From NCBI GenBank assembly GCA_001931875.2, contig MSJH02000735.1:1-39578 (forward strand): DNA of 39,578 nucleotides, written 5' to 3'. This DNA comes from Byssochlamys sp. IMV 00236. Lineage: Eukaryota; Ascomycota; Eurotiomycetes; Eurotiales; Thermoascaceae. Below the pieces are notes generated by a model that was not told where the DNA came from, searched no databases, and saw only the letters and a list, made by a program, of their open reading frames with translations. Positions 12,533-24,303 of the stretch are shown here, in pieces. How positions within the stretch are numbered: position 1 is the stretch's first letter; each line of letters begins with the position of its first letter. The translations under genes and the position numbers were made by a program.

Positions 12533-13876
12533 TATAATAATACTTCTTAAATATTTAAAATATATTTTATTTTCTTTAAGCTCTTTAAATAAAGCTTTTA
12601 TAGCTAGATTTAAGGCGTTATCTTAGCTAACTAATAACTATATATTTAGTTATTAGTTTAATATAGATAAAAAAATAGCTTAATAAGCTATTTTCTCCTT
12701 TTAACTATATCTTTAACTGCTACTATAATATTAGAATTAATAATTTCTTTTTTATAGATTATTTTATTTACTACTATTAATAATAATACTAAAATATTTT
12801 TATTAAGAGTATTTATAGAAGACCTTTTAATAGAGAAGTATCTCTTATCTAAGATATATTAAGATTAGTTTATATTTAGCGATATAGTTCTTTCTATATA
12901 GTTCTTTCTATATATAAAGAGATATAGATTAATCTATTATTTTTTTAAAGATTAGAATATAGTTATAGTAATATTACTATTATTATATTTATAGTAAAAG
13001 AAACTTTTACTTAATTAGCTAAGAAATTATAAAGAAGATTAAAAGTAAAGAAGGTCTATAATATAAAGATTTAAAGAACTTAAAATACTATTATAACTCT
13101 TATTCTTAAAATTAAAGCTACTATTAAAATACTTTCTCTATAGATTAATTTAGCTCTTATTAAAATATTAATAATATTAATTATTATTGCTAATATTAAT
13201 ATAATAAAAGATTATTTTACTATCTTTAAAATAAATCTTATTATAAATCCTTTTAGCCTAAAAGATTTAATTAAAGACTTTTCTCCTATTTTATAAGAGA
13301 TATATCTTTATTATTTAAAAGGCTTTAATATAAGATCTTAAGTAATAATATATTTTATTATAAGGGCTTTTATCTAAGTTAATTTATATTTAAAGTCTTA
13401 GCTAAGAGGCTTATCTCTTAGATAATTTAGTCTTTTAATAAGACTATAAATATATATATCTTCTTTATAAAAGTATATATATAGAAATCTATATTTAAGA
13501 TTATTAAATATTAGCTTAATACTATTATTATTATATTAATCTTATTATACTTTAAATTAAAGTTATTATATTTCCTTTATAAATTATATTAAACGCTTAA
13601 TTTATTAAACTATAACCTCTTATATATAGGTAATATATTTATCTAATTATAGGGACTTGCCTCTACTCTCTAGTAAAAAAAAAGAAGAGATTATTATTAT
13701 AGGGTTTTATAGTAGTAAAATAGCTAAATAAGAGGATTTTATAGGCCTATATTTAAAGCCTTAATTAAGGCTAGCTTAATCAAATTAAATTATTCTTATT
13801 AAAATTCTTTTCTTTTATAATTTATATTTCCTTTAAAACTCTTAAATTTAGTAAAAATATTAAAGAAAAAATAATA
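12533..13876. other. Unassigned RIPed DNA between Copia D and Copia G
   Basis: Strong RIP composition with almost no CA or TG, which implies former repeat DNA. I read both strands and found no retrotransposon or transposase motif. A tandem pair of the 14-bp unit ATATAGTTCTTTCT lies at 12882-12909. Because G is bracketed by its target duplication, this stretch was originally contiguous with 19154 onward. It could therefore belong to the 3' flank of Gypsy E, but no LTR match to 23550-24300 was seen. Confidence 0.5.
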
Positions 13877-13881
13877 TATAT
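13877..13881 (+). repeat. Target-site duplication of Copia G (left)
   Basis: TATAT immediately before the 5' LTR, matching TATAT at 19149-19153 immediately after the 3' LTR. Five bases is the normal Copia duplication length. The sequence is simple, but it falls exactly at both LTR ends. Confidence 0.8.
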
Positions 13882-14156
13882 TATTACGAAATAGTAGTTA
13901 AGACTAGTAAATTCTAGTATAATAAAGATTTCTCTTTAAGGAAATCTTTAGGAATAATTTTATTTTAATAAAATTAGGCAGCTTAGAAAAACTACTTCTT
14001 AAGCTTTATATATAAAGTCTATTATCCTAAGTAAGAATATATATATATACTTTATATCTATTATATATACTAATATTTTTTCTCTTTAAGTATTATTAGC
14101 CCTTTAAGCTATTAGATTAGTCTAGAGAATTTTATCTAAACCTATTTTTTTTAACT
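13882..14156 (+). repeat. 5' LTR of Copia G
   Basis: 275 bp, direct repeat of 18874-19148. It holds two palindromic stretches: one with arms AAAGATTTC/GAAATCTTT (about 13922-13947), and AATTTTATTTTAATAAAATT shortly after. Both recur in every LTR of this family. The CG at 13887-13888 is an unmutated relic not shared with the 3' LTR. Confidence 0.93.
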
Positions 14157-14171
14157 AATTATAAGCTTAGG
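14157..14171 (+). other. Primer binding site of Copia G
   Basis: AATTATAAGCTTAGG directly follows the LTR. With RIP reversed in concept it matches the complement of the initiator tRNA-Met anticodon arm, as in element D. The equivalents in B (35331-35345) and A (36820-36834) keep different subsets of the original bases and support the same reading. Confidence 0.68.
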
Positions 14172-14199
14172 TTTATAGTAACCTAAGAAAAATAGCTAT

Positions 14200-17100
14200 A
14201 TAATAAAAACTTTTCTATCTTAAATATTTAAATTTAAACTAGTAATAATAAGCTATTCTTATATAAGAGGACCTATAATAAAACTGCTTTAATATTATAT
14301 TAAGTATTAAATTTAATAGAGAATAGATCTTATTAAAAGTTAGAGTATTAACTTATTATTATTATATCCTTAATAAATAATATTAAAAATAGGAAAGAAA
14401 AACCTATTTTTACCCTTTTAAAGGAGAACTATAAAAAATAATTTATTTATATAAAGAAATAGTTTATTAGTAAAAATTACTAGAAAGCTATTAAATTTAT
14501 TAAAAAGCTATATAATAATTAGTTTAATAAGGCTAATATAGCTGCTTAATATTAAATTACTAAATATTTATCTAAAGATAATTAAGATAGATTTATTAAC
14601 TCTAATAGTATATATATATTATAGGAGGTTTTATAAGTAAAATATATAAAAACTCTCCCTAGTTAAAAATACTAACTTATTTAATTATTTACACATTTTT
14701 AAATAACTTTTAAATAAACAATTTTAAATATTTAAAATTAATTATAATAAATAAGAAAGAGAATTATAGTATTTAATAATATAATATCTTTTTTAATTAA
14801 GCCTAAGGCTAAAATATAATAATTACTCTTAATATTATTTAAAAAGTATATTATAATTAAGATAGTAATTAATATATATAAAAATCTAAAGATAAATAAT
14901 ATTCTAACTATTTTAAAAGAAATAGAGACTTAATTTTAAATAAAACTAATTATTATATTCTTTACTAAAAATAAATAAACCCTGATTAAATATTATATTT
15001 ATAAGAAGAATTACTATATTAAAAATTGCCTATTCTTATCTATTACTTAGAAAAATATAAGAAATAACTAAAGATAAAAAAAAGAGTCTTTTAAATAAAT
15101 ATTTAATAGTCTTATTATCTAGAATAAAAAGATAATAGATTTAATTATTAAACTCTATAAGGAGGTTTAATCTCTAAAAAATAAGAAATTAAAAGATAAG
15201 AAATATAAGATATATAAGGTAAAAAAAACCTTAGACTTTAAAAAGAGTTAATTTTAGCTAAAATCCTTAACTTTAGTTATTTTTAATAACTAAATCTTAT
15301 ATAAGATTACTTATTTTTTAAAAGATATTATTAATAAGAATTTATCTTAATAATATATAGATAATAGTATTAGTTTATATATAATTAATAAAAATTACTG
15401 CTTTAAAGGACTATTAATTTAAATTTAATAAAGGTATATTTATATAAGTAGAGAGATCCTATATTTAAAATATATAAGAATAGCTATTTTAAGAGATAAA
15501 AATAGGAAGATATTAGACCTAGAAAATATATTACTTATACTAAATCTTAGGGTAAATCTCTTATTAACTAAGATATTTTATTAACAGTTAAATATATATA
15601 AATACTTTAATAAAAAAATAATATCTATATTAAATAAGTTAGATAAGGTTATAATTTAAAATACTATTAAATATAGAGTTTATATTATTAAAAGAGTCTT
15701 CTTAGACTAAATACTTAAATTATAATATATACTTAATATACTATTCTCTATTAAAGATACTCTTAATACTATAGTTATAGATTAAGAAGAAGAATTTTAT
15801 TAAAATAAAATTAAGAAAGAGTATTAACTATAGTATAGGAGAATTAGCTATCTTAGACTTAAAAAGGTTAAAAACTTATATAATTTAACTATATTAAAGA
15901 AGCCTATTAAAATAATAATAAACTACTAATATATAATATATACTATAGCTAATATTAAAAATAAAAGAGAGACTATTAATATATAAAAGGCTAATATTCT
16001 TAAACTTATCTATATAAATATATATAGTTAAATGCTAAAGTTTAAAAATAAATATATCTACTTCTTAATAGTTATAGATAACTTCTTAAGAAAAATATAG
16101 ATATTTCTAATAAGAGCTAAATTTAATATTACCCTTATTTTAAATAAATAGAAAAGAGAGATTAAAATAATAATAGGTCTTAAAATCTTTAATATATAAT
16201 TAAATAATATACTAGAACTTAAAAATCTTTTTAAGACTTAGAGAAAATAGTTTAATATTTATTATAAACTAATAGTTCTATATATATTAATATAGAATAA
16301 AGTTATAGAATAAATATATTAAACTATTAAAAAAAAATAAGAGCTATATTTAAAGATTTAAATCTTCTAGTTAAATTATAGGTAAAAATAGCTTAAATTA
16401 ATATATATATTAAAAATAAAGTATTAAATAAACTAATAGTTAATAGGGTTTAAATATCTTTAGAAAAAGCCTTTATTAAAGTTAAGCTATTAATTAACTA
16501 TTTAAAAATATAGAGATATTAAGCAGTATTATATATAAACCCAGAATCTCTACTATAAGATATATAAAGAGATAAGTTAATAAATTAAAGTAAAATCTAT
16601 ATTTTTATAAAATATATTAAGAGAATAAATAAATAATAGAAAGTTTAGGCTTTAAATATAAAAAAGACTATTAAAACCTATTAGGCTAAATTCTTTAAAA
16701 ATAAACTAAGAGAAAATTTAAATCTTAAGATTTTTTAAAGATTATTATTAAATATAATACTAATAAAAAACTTAAGAGAGTAATTAATAACTTAGCCTAT
16801 TATTATAAGTATATATATATTTTTAAATAAAAAAAGAATAATATTAATAATTAAGAAGAGAGTTATAAGAAAATTCTAGTTTTTCCTTAAAAGGAAAAAA
16901 AAGTTTTTTATTAAAAAAAATTAAGATATTTTATTATAATAAAATTATAGAATAAGAGAAGATATTTAATTATTTTTATTTTAATAACTTAAATAATTAT
17001 TAAGACTTATAAATAAACCCCTTATCTTTACTAAGCAGATAAATTATATCTTATATAAAGATCTCCTATATAATAAAATATAAAAGGAAAGAAGTTAAGT

Positions 17101-18850
17101 TATTAAATAATAAATAAGATATTAAAAAATTATATTAAGTAATACTTATATTAAATCTCCTATCTCTAGGTATTAATATAGACTAGAAAAAGTATATAAA
17201 ATAAGTATTAAATACTATAATAGCAATATATATAATAAAAAAATTTATTTTAATCTTAAACTTATATTATACTATAGTTAATAACTTTATTTAAAATAAA
17301 TTATAATAGAGTATATTTAAAACTAAAATAAATATACTCTAAGTAAATAGAACTTTTAAAGTAATTATATTATTATTAAGAGCTAATATTATAATTAGCT
17401 ATTAGGTTTTAGTTATAAAATATAATTTAAATAGTTCTCTTTAAAAGCTTAAGATATATCTTATTACTTAAGAGTTTATTTAGAAATATAGTATTAATTT
17501 TAAGTATACTTTTACTTTTACTTTATAATATAATATATTATAAATATTCCTAGCTATTATTATAATAAAGGATTATAAATATTATATTATAGATATTAAT
17601 AATACCTTTATAAAATTAATATTAAAGGAGGAGATTTATATAATATCTCTGCTAAAAATAAATATATTATTAAAAATAATATTAAAAGTTCTTTAATCTC
17701 TATATAGTTTAAAGCAGGCTATAAAAAATTAGAATTAAACCTATATAGAAATACTCTAGAAAATAAATTTTATATAAATTAATATTAATTTCTATTTATT
17801 ATAATACTTAGAGAAAGAGATCTTATTTCTAATATATATTAATAATATTCTAATTAATATAAAGTAAATAAAGAATATTTATTAGTTTAAATAAGAGTTT
17901 AAATTAGTATATAAAATAAAGGATTTAAAAAAAATAAAGAAAATCTTTAAGATTTAAATTATTTAAAATAAGAAGAACTAAATATTAATAATAGACTAAT
18001 CTTATTATATTAAGAAACTCTTATTATAATATAAAATAAGTAAAAAAAAGATATATCTAATTAATATCTTATTAAATAAATATAACTCTTTAAAATTATT
18101 TAGCCTTTAAGATAAAAGAATAAACTAAAGAGAGTATTAGAGAATTATTAATAGCCTAATCTATTTAATAATTTTAGTAAGACTAGATATTATATTTATA
18201 ATAGGTAGATTAAGTTAATATTTATTAGATTTATTTAAAAAATACTTTAAGATATTAAAATCTTTTATAAGATACTTATAATTAATTATATACCTTAGTC
18301 TTAAGTTTAATATAAACTAAGACTAGCAATTTATTAAATACTTAGATTTAGATTATATAATAGATAAGATTAATTAAATATTAATCTTAAAGAATATTTT
18401 TATTCTAGCTAATAGCTTAATAAGCTAATTAAGTAAGAAATAAAAATCCATTATAACTTTAACTATAAAGGCTAAATATATAGCTATATATTAAGCTATA
18501 AAGTAATCTTAATAGTTAGCCTTTTTTTTAAGAGATATAGAATATAAATACTATATTAGTTTAAATAAATTTAAACTAATAATAAAAGAAGAGTAAGCTT
18601 TTATTATTAGCTTTCTAGTTAAGGTTTATAAAAATAACTAAGTATTACTATTATTAATTAAAAATACCTATATTTATAAAAGATTAAAATATATTAATAT
18701 TATATATTACTATATATATAACTTATATTAAAGAAATAGAATTAATATTAAATTTATTAAAATATAAGATATAATAGTAAATAGTTTTATTAAACTATTA
18801 TTAAAGATAAATTTCTTAAAATTCTTAGATTAACTAAGATTAATTAATCT
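14200..18850 (+). pseudogene. Copia G gag-pol relic in one frame
   Basis: Gag ends with a degenerate zinc knuckle at 14991-15029, whose last Cys (TGC, 15027-15029) survives while the others are Tyr. The protease active site is at 15360-15368, where D-S-G has become D-N-S. The integrase zinc region starts near 15835. Its catalytic residues are GAT 16077-16079 (kept), AAT 16203-16205 (was Asp) and GAA 16308-16310 (kept), with 34 residues between the last two. The RT YVDD box reads Y-I-N-N at 17835-17846. RNase H carries S-K-K-*-K-S at about 18432-18450. The reading ends near 18860. Stops mostly replace Gln, Trp and Arg codons. The original start is not identifiable. Confidence 0.92.
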
Positions 18851-18864
18851 AGTAAATTTAGATT

Positions 18865-18873
18865 AAGAAAAAG
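18865..18873 (+). other. Polypurine tract of Copia G
   Basis: AAGAAAAAG abuts the 3' LTR. The reverse complement of the same tract is found at 26531-26541 (A) and 30576-30586 (B), adjacent to their 3' LTRs. Confidence 0.75.
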
Positions 18874-19148
18874 TATTATAAAATAATAATTAAGACTAGT
18901 AAGTTCTAGTATAATAAAGATTTTTCTTTAAAAAAATTTTTAAGAATAATTTTACTTTAATAAAATTAAGTAGCTTAGAAAAACTACTTCTTAAGCTCTA
19001 TATATAAAATCTATTATCTTAAGTAAGAATATATATATATACTTTATATCTACTACATATATTAATATTTCTTCTCTTTAAGTATTATTAACCCTTTAAG
19101 CTATTAGATTAATCTAGAGAATTCTATCTAAACTTATTCTTTTTAACT
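18874..19148 (+). repeat. 3' LTR of Copia G
   Basis: 275 bp, direct repeat of 13882-14156. Differences are mostly C/T and G/A, so independent RIP hits, not time since insertion, dominate the divergence. Confidence 0.93.
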
Positions 19149-19153
19149 TATAT
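19149..19153 (+). repeat. Target-site duplication of Copia G (right)
   Basis: TATAT, partner of 13877-13881. Confidence 0.8.
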
Positions 19154-19259
19154 AGTAATATATTTAATAATAGTTAAGAAATTTAATAGGAAAAAAAGTA
19201 TTATAACCTATTTATCTTACTTTACTTTTTACTTTTTAACTTTTTTTTATTTTACTAGC

Positions 19260-20460
19260 GCTTATATATCTTACTTATATTAAAAGCTTTATTAAGATTT
19301 TTATTATAATACTTCTCTAGAGCTTTTATTATATATATAAGATTTTCTAATAGTTATTATAAGTTCTTATATAAAAAATATCTTTTTTATTTTATTAAAA
19401 ATTAAATCTTTTTATAAAATTTCTATTTATTAAGAATTTCTTTTATCTCTTATTTTAGTTCTTTATTAATAAGAACTAAGTCTAATTATTTAGGCTTAGT
19501 CTCTTCTTATTAATAATAGGGCTTAAGTAAAAATATATAAAATACTAAATATATTTTACTTAAGCTCTTTAGTAATTATAATTAATATACTTACTTTTTA
19601 ATTATTTTAATTATTTTATAAAGTCCTAAGAATTATTAATTTAATTTCTTATTAAGTTTATTAGTTTATAGATTCTTTATTAATAGAAAAATATAATCTC
19701 TTACCTTATAAGACTTAAGCTTATACTTCTTATTATAATATTTTATTTATACCTTAATTATATATTATAAGTATTTTCCTAACTTTATTTTAATTTCTAT
19801 TAATTTTTTAAGCCTTTCTTCTATAATAGAAATATTTAATTAAGTTCTTATATTATATTTATTCTAGCTATTTAGATTAAAGCTATAAAAAGTATAAAAT
19901 AGTAAGAATCTAGTAGTAAAATGCTTTATATTATTATAGATATACTCTACTATACCTAGTAATAATACTTAATTATCTTAATAATAATTTATATAAACTC
20001 TGAGGTAATACTTTAAGATTTTATTTTAATATTTTATTTACTTCTCTATTTATAGATAAGAAGCAGTAATTATTAATTATATAATTTATATATATTAATA
20101 TAGCTTAGACTAGTATTTATTAATAAATATTAATCTTTAATTTAATATAATTAATATTAGTAGTTTAAATTAATAATATACTCTTTTTATAATTAGATTA
20201 ATTAATTCTTCTATTATAATTATTTCTTAGATTAAAATATATAAGGCTATTTTAGTAAATCTCTCTATAATAATTAAGATTAAATTATATTTAACTCTTT
20301 ATTAAGATAATAATAATAAGCTAATAATAAAGTCTATTAATATATTTTAAAGTTTTTCTATTATAAATAATAAGCTAAACTGCTTATATAATTAATATTT
20401 AAGAATTTAGTTCTCTTTATTAATATTATAGGTCTTTATATATTTTTATATATCTTATTT
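19260..20460 (-). pseudogene. Gypsy E integrase and chromodomain relic
   Basis: One minus-strand frame gives the integrase core. The first catalytic Asp is kept (GAC, plus coordinates 20332-20334). The second reads AAT (20140-20142) within a box where S-D-R-G has become L-N-stop-R. The catalytic Glu is AAA (20032-20034), with exactly 35 residues between the last two. The phrase E-R-F-T-K-I-A-L-Y-I is intact near 20250. Further down, about 19285-19440, a chromodomain is readable: E-I-L-N-K, then F-L-I-K-*-K-R-Y, then L-L-E-N-L, ending in A-L-E-K-Y-Y. This identifies a chromovirus. Confidence 0.87.
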
Positions 20461-20999
20461 TATACTTAGCTAGTAAAACTTACGCTTAAGTAATTTCTTT
20501 ATAGTTTTAATTTCTTAATAGCTAATATATATATTATTATATTAAATTTATAATAATTCTTACTTTAATAAATATTTATCTAAGATATAAATTTTATTTT
20601 ATCTCTATATAAACTCTTATTATTTATAGTTTAGTTAGAGAATTTAAATTAGTTAATTATTCTTTAAGTTATTAATTTTCTTTATTATAAAGGTATTTCT
20701 TTACTAGATTTATTTAAGCAAATTTAAAATATTAAGCTTATAAAAATCCTAGATTATCTCCTTATTAATAGGCTTTAATACTAATAATTCTAGTAATAAA
20801 TATTCGCAATTACTTATACTCTCTTTATTTTTTAAACTATTTAGCTTTAGTTTCTTCTATAAGATAGATAATAGTCTAATCTTCTACTTCTTCTTTAAGG
20901 GTTTATAATTTAGTTTTTAAGATAGTATATTAGCTGCATTTAAAATAATTTAGCTTATATTTAATATAAAAGTTATAGTCTGCTAGTAATTTTACTTAT

Positions 21000-22300
21000 T
21001 TTATCTACTTATTATTTAAAGTCTTTATTATAAAAAAGTAGTATAAGTTTACGTAATTAATCTATATCTAAGAAGGGTATTAACTACTATTTATATAATT
21101 CTCTAATATTTTAAAGCTTTAATTATTATTAATAGGTCTTAGTTATATACTTTATATCTTTACTTAATTTTAATAAATTTTCTAGTAATATATAACTAAG
21201 TATTATTACTCTATTACTTTATAAGCTATAATAAAATAATAACTAAAATATATCTTAAGGTATTTATAGCTACTATAATTAGTTTCTTTAGATTAAAATA
21301 CTTTAATACTAAGGGTTTAGTAAATGCGGCGTTTAAATCTTTAAATACTTTTTATACTTTAAGTATTTATTTTAGCTAGCTTATCTTTTTATTATTTTTA
21401 CTATTCTTAAGTAAATCTATAATAATTAAAGAGTAATTATAGATAAACTTAAAAAAAATTATAAATCTTAAAAAAACCTAAATATTATAAAAGGTTTTTA
21501 GTATAGGCTAATTTTAATCCTAGAAGAATTTATTTAATTTTATTTTATCCTAAAATAAATTTAAAGAAAGTATTTTTTTTATAGAATTTATATTTACTAA
21601 GCTTTATATATAAATTATATTTATATAGTCTTTTTAGCATTTTAAAGATATATTATTTATACTTCTTTTTATCTATTAAAAAGATTAAGATATTATCTAA
21701 GTATATAATATAGTAAATATTTAATAAACCTCTTAGAGCTATATTAATATAGGCTTAAAATATAACCGAAGTATTATATAATTTAAATAGTATAATAAGA
21801 TATTTAAAATAGCTATATTAAGTTTAAAATACTGTTTTTTATTTATCTCTCTTTTATATATAAATCTTATAATAAGCTTTTTATAGGTTTAGTTTTATAA
21901 AGAATTTAATATCTATTAATTAATTTAGTATCTTATTTATCTATAATAGTAAATAATAATTCTTAGTTATTTATAAATTTAATCCTTAATAATTAATATA
22001 TAAGCGCAATATATTGTTTTTTTTAGGGATAAATATAATTAGTAAACTAGTTAAACTAATTAAAGGTTAAATCTAATCTTATTATTATATATCTTCTAAA
22101 TATTTTCTAAGTATATTTAGTTTTTTAGTAAAATATAAATATCGAGGTCTCTATAGCGATAACTTACTATTAACTAGATTAATTATATAAGTCTTAATTT
22201 TATTTTAAAACTATATATAATATAGTAGAAGCTAAATTTCTTCTATATTTATTTTAATATATTCCCTTTATATAAAAGAAATTAGCTAATTCTTTACTAT
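21000..22300 (-). pseudogene. Gypsy E reverse transcriptase relic
   Basis: The minus strand reads I-I-Y-L-D-N-I-L-I-F around the polymerase active site (plus 21692-21703), with the second Asp changed to Asn. It continues into a K-L-S-K-Y-K-F-Y segment and a F-L-G-F-type RT end, the normal Gypsy order. RNase H should follow toward 20900 but is poorly readable. Confidence 0.85.
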
Positions 22301-22499
22301 CTCTATAAATATATATAAATCCTTAATTTTAATCTAAGATAAAGTCTTATTAATATTTAAGTTAAGTACCTTTAATTTATAATAGAATTATTCTTATATA
22401 ACTAGGATAATTCTAGAATTATATTCTAATTCTTCTTAAAAATATTTAGTTCTTATATAAAAATAATTTAAAAGTTAATCTTATATTATTTTAGCTTTT

Positions 22500-23550
22500 T
22501 CTTTAAGTTCTTTATCTTAATAATAATAAGAAAATAACTATAAATCGGTATTATTTAATCTCTTATTTATAAGGTATACTTAATTAGCTTTTAGAGAAAT
22601 CCTTAATATCTATAGTATATTAAAAAATTATAATTAATAAAATTATAATATACTTAAGAATTAAAAGATATATTTATTTTTATAATATAACCCTTAATTA
22701 ATATATTTATTAAAGTTATAAACTTTAGCTTTACGCTATTAAAATACTAAAATACCTTAAGCTTAATTTCTTTCTCTTTAAGAAATTTAAATTATAATAA
22801 AAGATTCTTCTTAAGATATTATTTATTAATATAGCTAATCTTCTTATAATAGAAGTATTTCTCTTTTTTCTTATATTATTCTCTTTTCTTAAAGAATATA
22901 AATCTTCTTAGTTTAAGTTTTATATAATTTCTTATAAGAGTTAATCTAGATAATTTCTCTTTTTACTTATTTCTTATATAAAGATAAAATTATTTTTTCT
23001 CTTAAAGTTTTAAAACTAAAATTTAATTAAGCTTTTAAGATTCTATTTAATAACTATAGTCTTTAAAGCTAACTTTACTAAATTTATTAAAATCTTTATA
23101 TATTTAAATAGCTAACTCTATATATCTTCCTATAATATAGAGAAAAATATTTAGCTTTAAATAAAGTAATTTAGTAGAGGTTTATTATCTAAAAATAATT
23201 TAGCTTAATAAAGCTTAAATTTATTAAAAAAGTTTTAAAATAGTTTATCCTAGCTATTATTTTAGCTAAAAATTATATACTTATAATTTATAATTAATAT
23301 TATAGATTTTTAAGATAATTTAATAATTACTATTAAAAACTCTACTATAAAATTATAGTTAAATTAAGAGGTTTATAATTTTAAGCTATAGTATAATTAT
23401 CTCTAAGTAATATAGTAATATAATTAACCTTATTTTCTTTAATTAGAAATATATAAATATTATAGATAAAATATTAATCTATATAATAGTATTAATATTA
23501 ATAAGTATTTAAATTTATAACTTAATATTAATAAGGTTTAAGAAGCTTAG
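22500..23550 (-). pseudogene. Gypsy E gag relic with zinc knuckle
   Basis: The minus-strand reading at plus 22816-22857 is Y-F-Y-Y-K-K-I-S-Y-I-N-K-*-Y. Positions 1, 4, 9 and 14 match CX2CX4HX4C with all four zinc ligands turned into Tyr. Basic, lysine-rich residues precede it, as in gag nucleocapsid. The upstream limit near 23550 is a guess from composition. Confidence 0.78.
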
Positions 23551-24303
23551 CTATTAAAATAGATTTAAATATTACTTATTTTATTAGCTTAATAAAAGCG
23601 GTTATAATTAATTAATCTAGTATTTCTTAAGTAATATCTTATATAGCTTTAGCTGCTATAATAGTAGCTTATAGCTATAAAGCTATAAAAATAGCTTACT
23701 ATTAAAAAGCTATAAGAGTAAAAAATTTAGAGATAATATTTAATTCCTATTAAATCCTAGAATATATATTATTTCTAGGATTTATTAAAGCCTTAAGACT
23801 ACTGCTATTTACTAATCTAGACTAAATTTAAGGTTAAACCTTAGGTTTTAGGCTATATTTAAATTAGGGTTTTAGGGTTTAAGCTATATTCTAATAATTC
23901 TCTATATTAATTTCTAGTACTATTTCTTAGTATCTCTTTGCTTAATATATTACTAATTAAGTAATTTAAATTATAAAGAGTTAAGGCGAGAAAGCTCTTT
24001 AATAAGAGTAATTAATCGGATTAATTAAATAAAATATAAGAGATTAAGATATAAGTAAGTAGTAATTTATAAGTAATAGAGTTAAAGATAGGTTTAATAA
24101 TAATTAAAATAAATTACTAATTTATTTAACTTCTATTCTCTAAGAGAGTTATTTATCTATTTATTTATTTTAATAACTTAGTCTTAATAGCTATATTATA
24201 TAACTAGTTAATCTAACTATTATATATAGATTTAGTTATTTTATTATTCTCTTAATAGTCTATAATATTAGTATTATAGCCTTAGTTCGTAATATTGCAG
24301 GTT
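23550..24303. other. Unassigned DNA between Gypsy E and Copia C
   Basis: Mixed composition with patches that kept GG and CC. It holds an inverted repeat with perfect 11-bp arms AAATCCTAGAA (23752-23762) and TTCTAGGATTT (23773-23783), and a short telomere-like TTAGGGTTTTAGGGTTT at 23864-23880. Bases 24176-24282 match 6352-6398, interrupted by about 60 extra bases. No gene is visible. A Gypsy E 5' LTR could be here but has no visible partner. Confidence 0.5.

Larger units (their letters stand above)
13882..19148 (+). mobile_element. Complete Ty1/Copia LTR retrotransposon G
   Basis: 5267 bp with two 275-bp LTRs, a primer site, a single-frame gag-pol, a polypurine tract and a 5-bp target duplication. 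All landmarks are in frame 3: knuckle 14991, protease 15360, integrase 16077, 16203 and 16308, RT 17835, RNase H 18432. Damage is therefore substitution only, with no net indel. This is the best-preserved architecture in the window and the reference for elements A and B, which are the same family on the opposite strand. Ends are TATTA and AACT, where TG...CA would be usual; RIP can explain the first but not the final T. Confidence 0.95.
19260..23550 (-). mobile_element. Ty3/Gypsy chromovirus relic E
   Basis: A second Gypsy element, on the minus strand: zinc knuckle, RT, integrase and chromodomain from high to low coordinates. It is distinct from F in sequence. LTRs were not found. The element ends about 100 bases from the G insertion, so a 3' LTR may have been displaced or lost, and 23550-24170 shows no repeat of the other end. 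Phases differ between RT and the knuckle/integrase, so at least one indel is present. Confidence 0.85.

Noticed and set aside
19470..19565. Two consecutive hairpins (arms near 19472-19513; GCTTAAGTAAAA at 19521-19532 with TTTTACTTAAGC at 19554-19565)
   Set aside because: They lie inside the readable C-terminal integrase region of Gypsy E, so they are probably by-products of TA-rich coding sequence rather than element ends or regulatory sites.
23864..23880. Interstitial telomere repeat (TTAGGGTTTTAGGG)
   Set aside because: Only two units with an extra T between them; too short to distinguish from chance.
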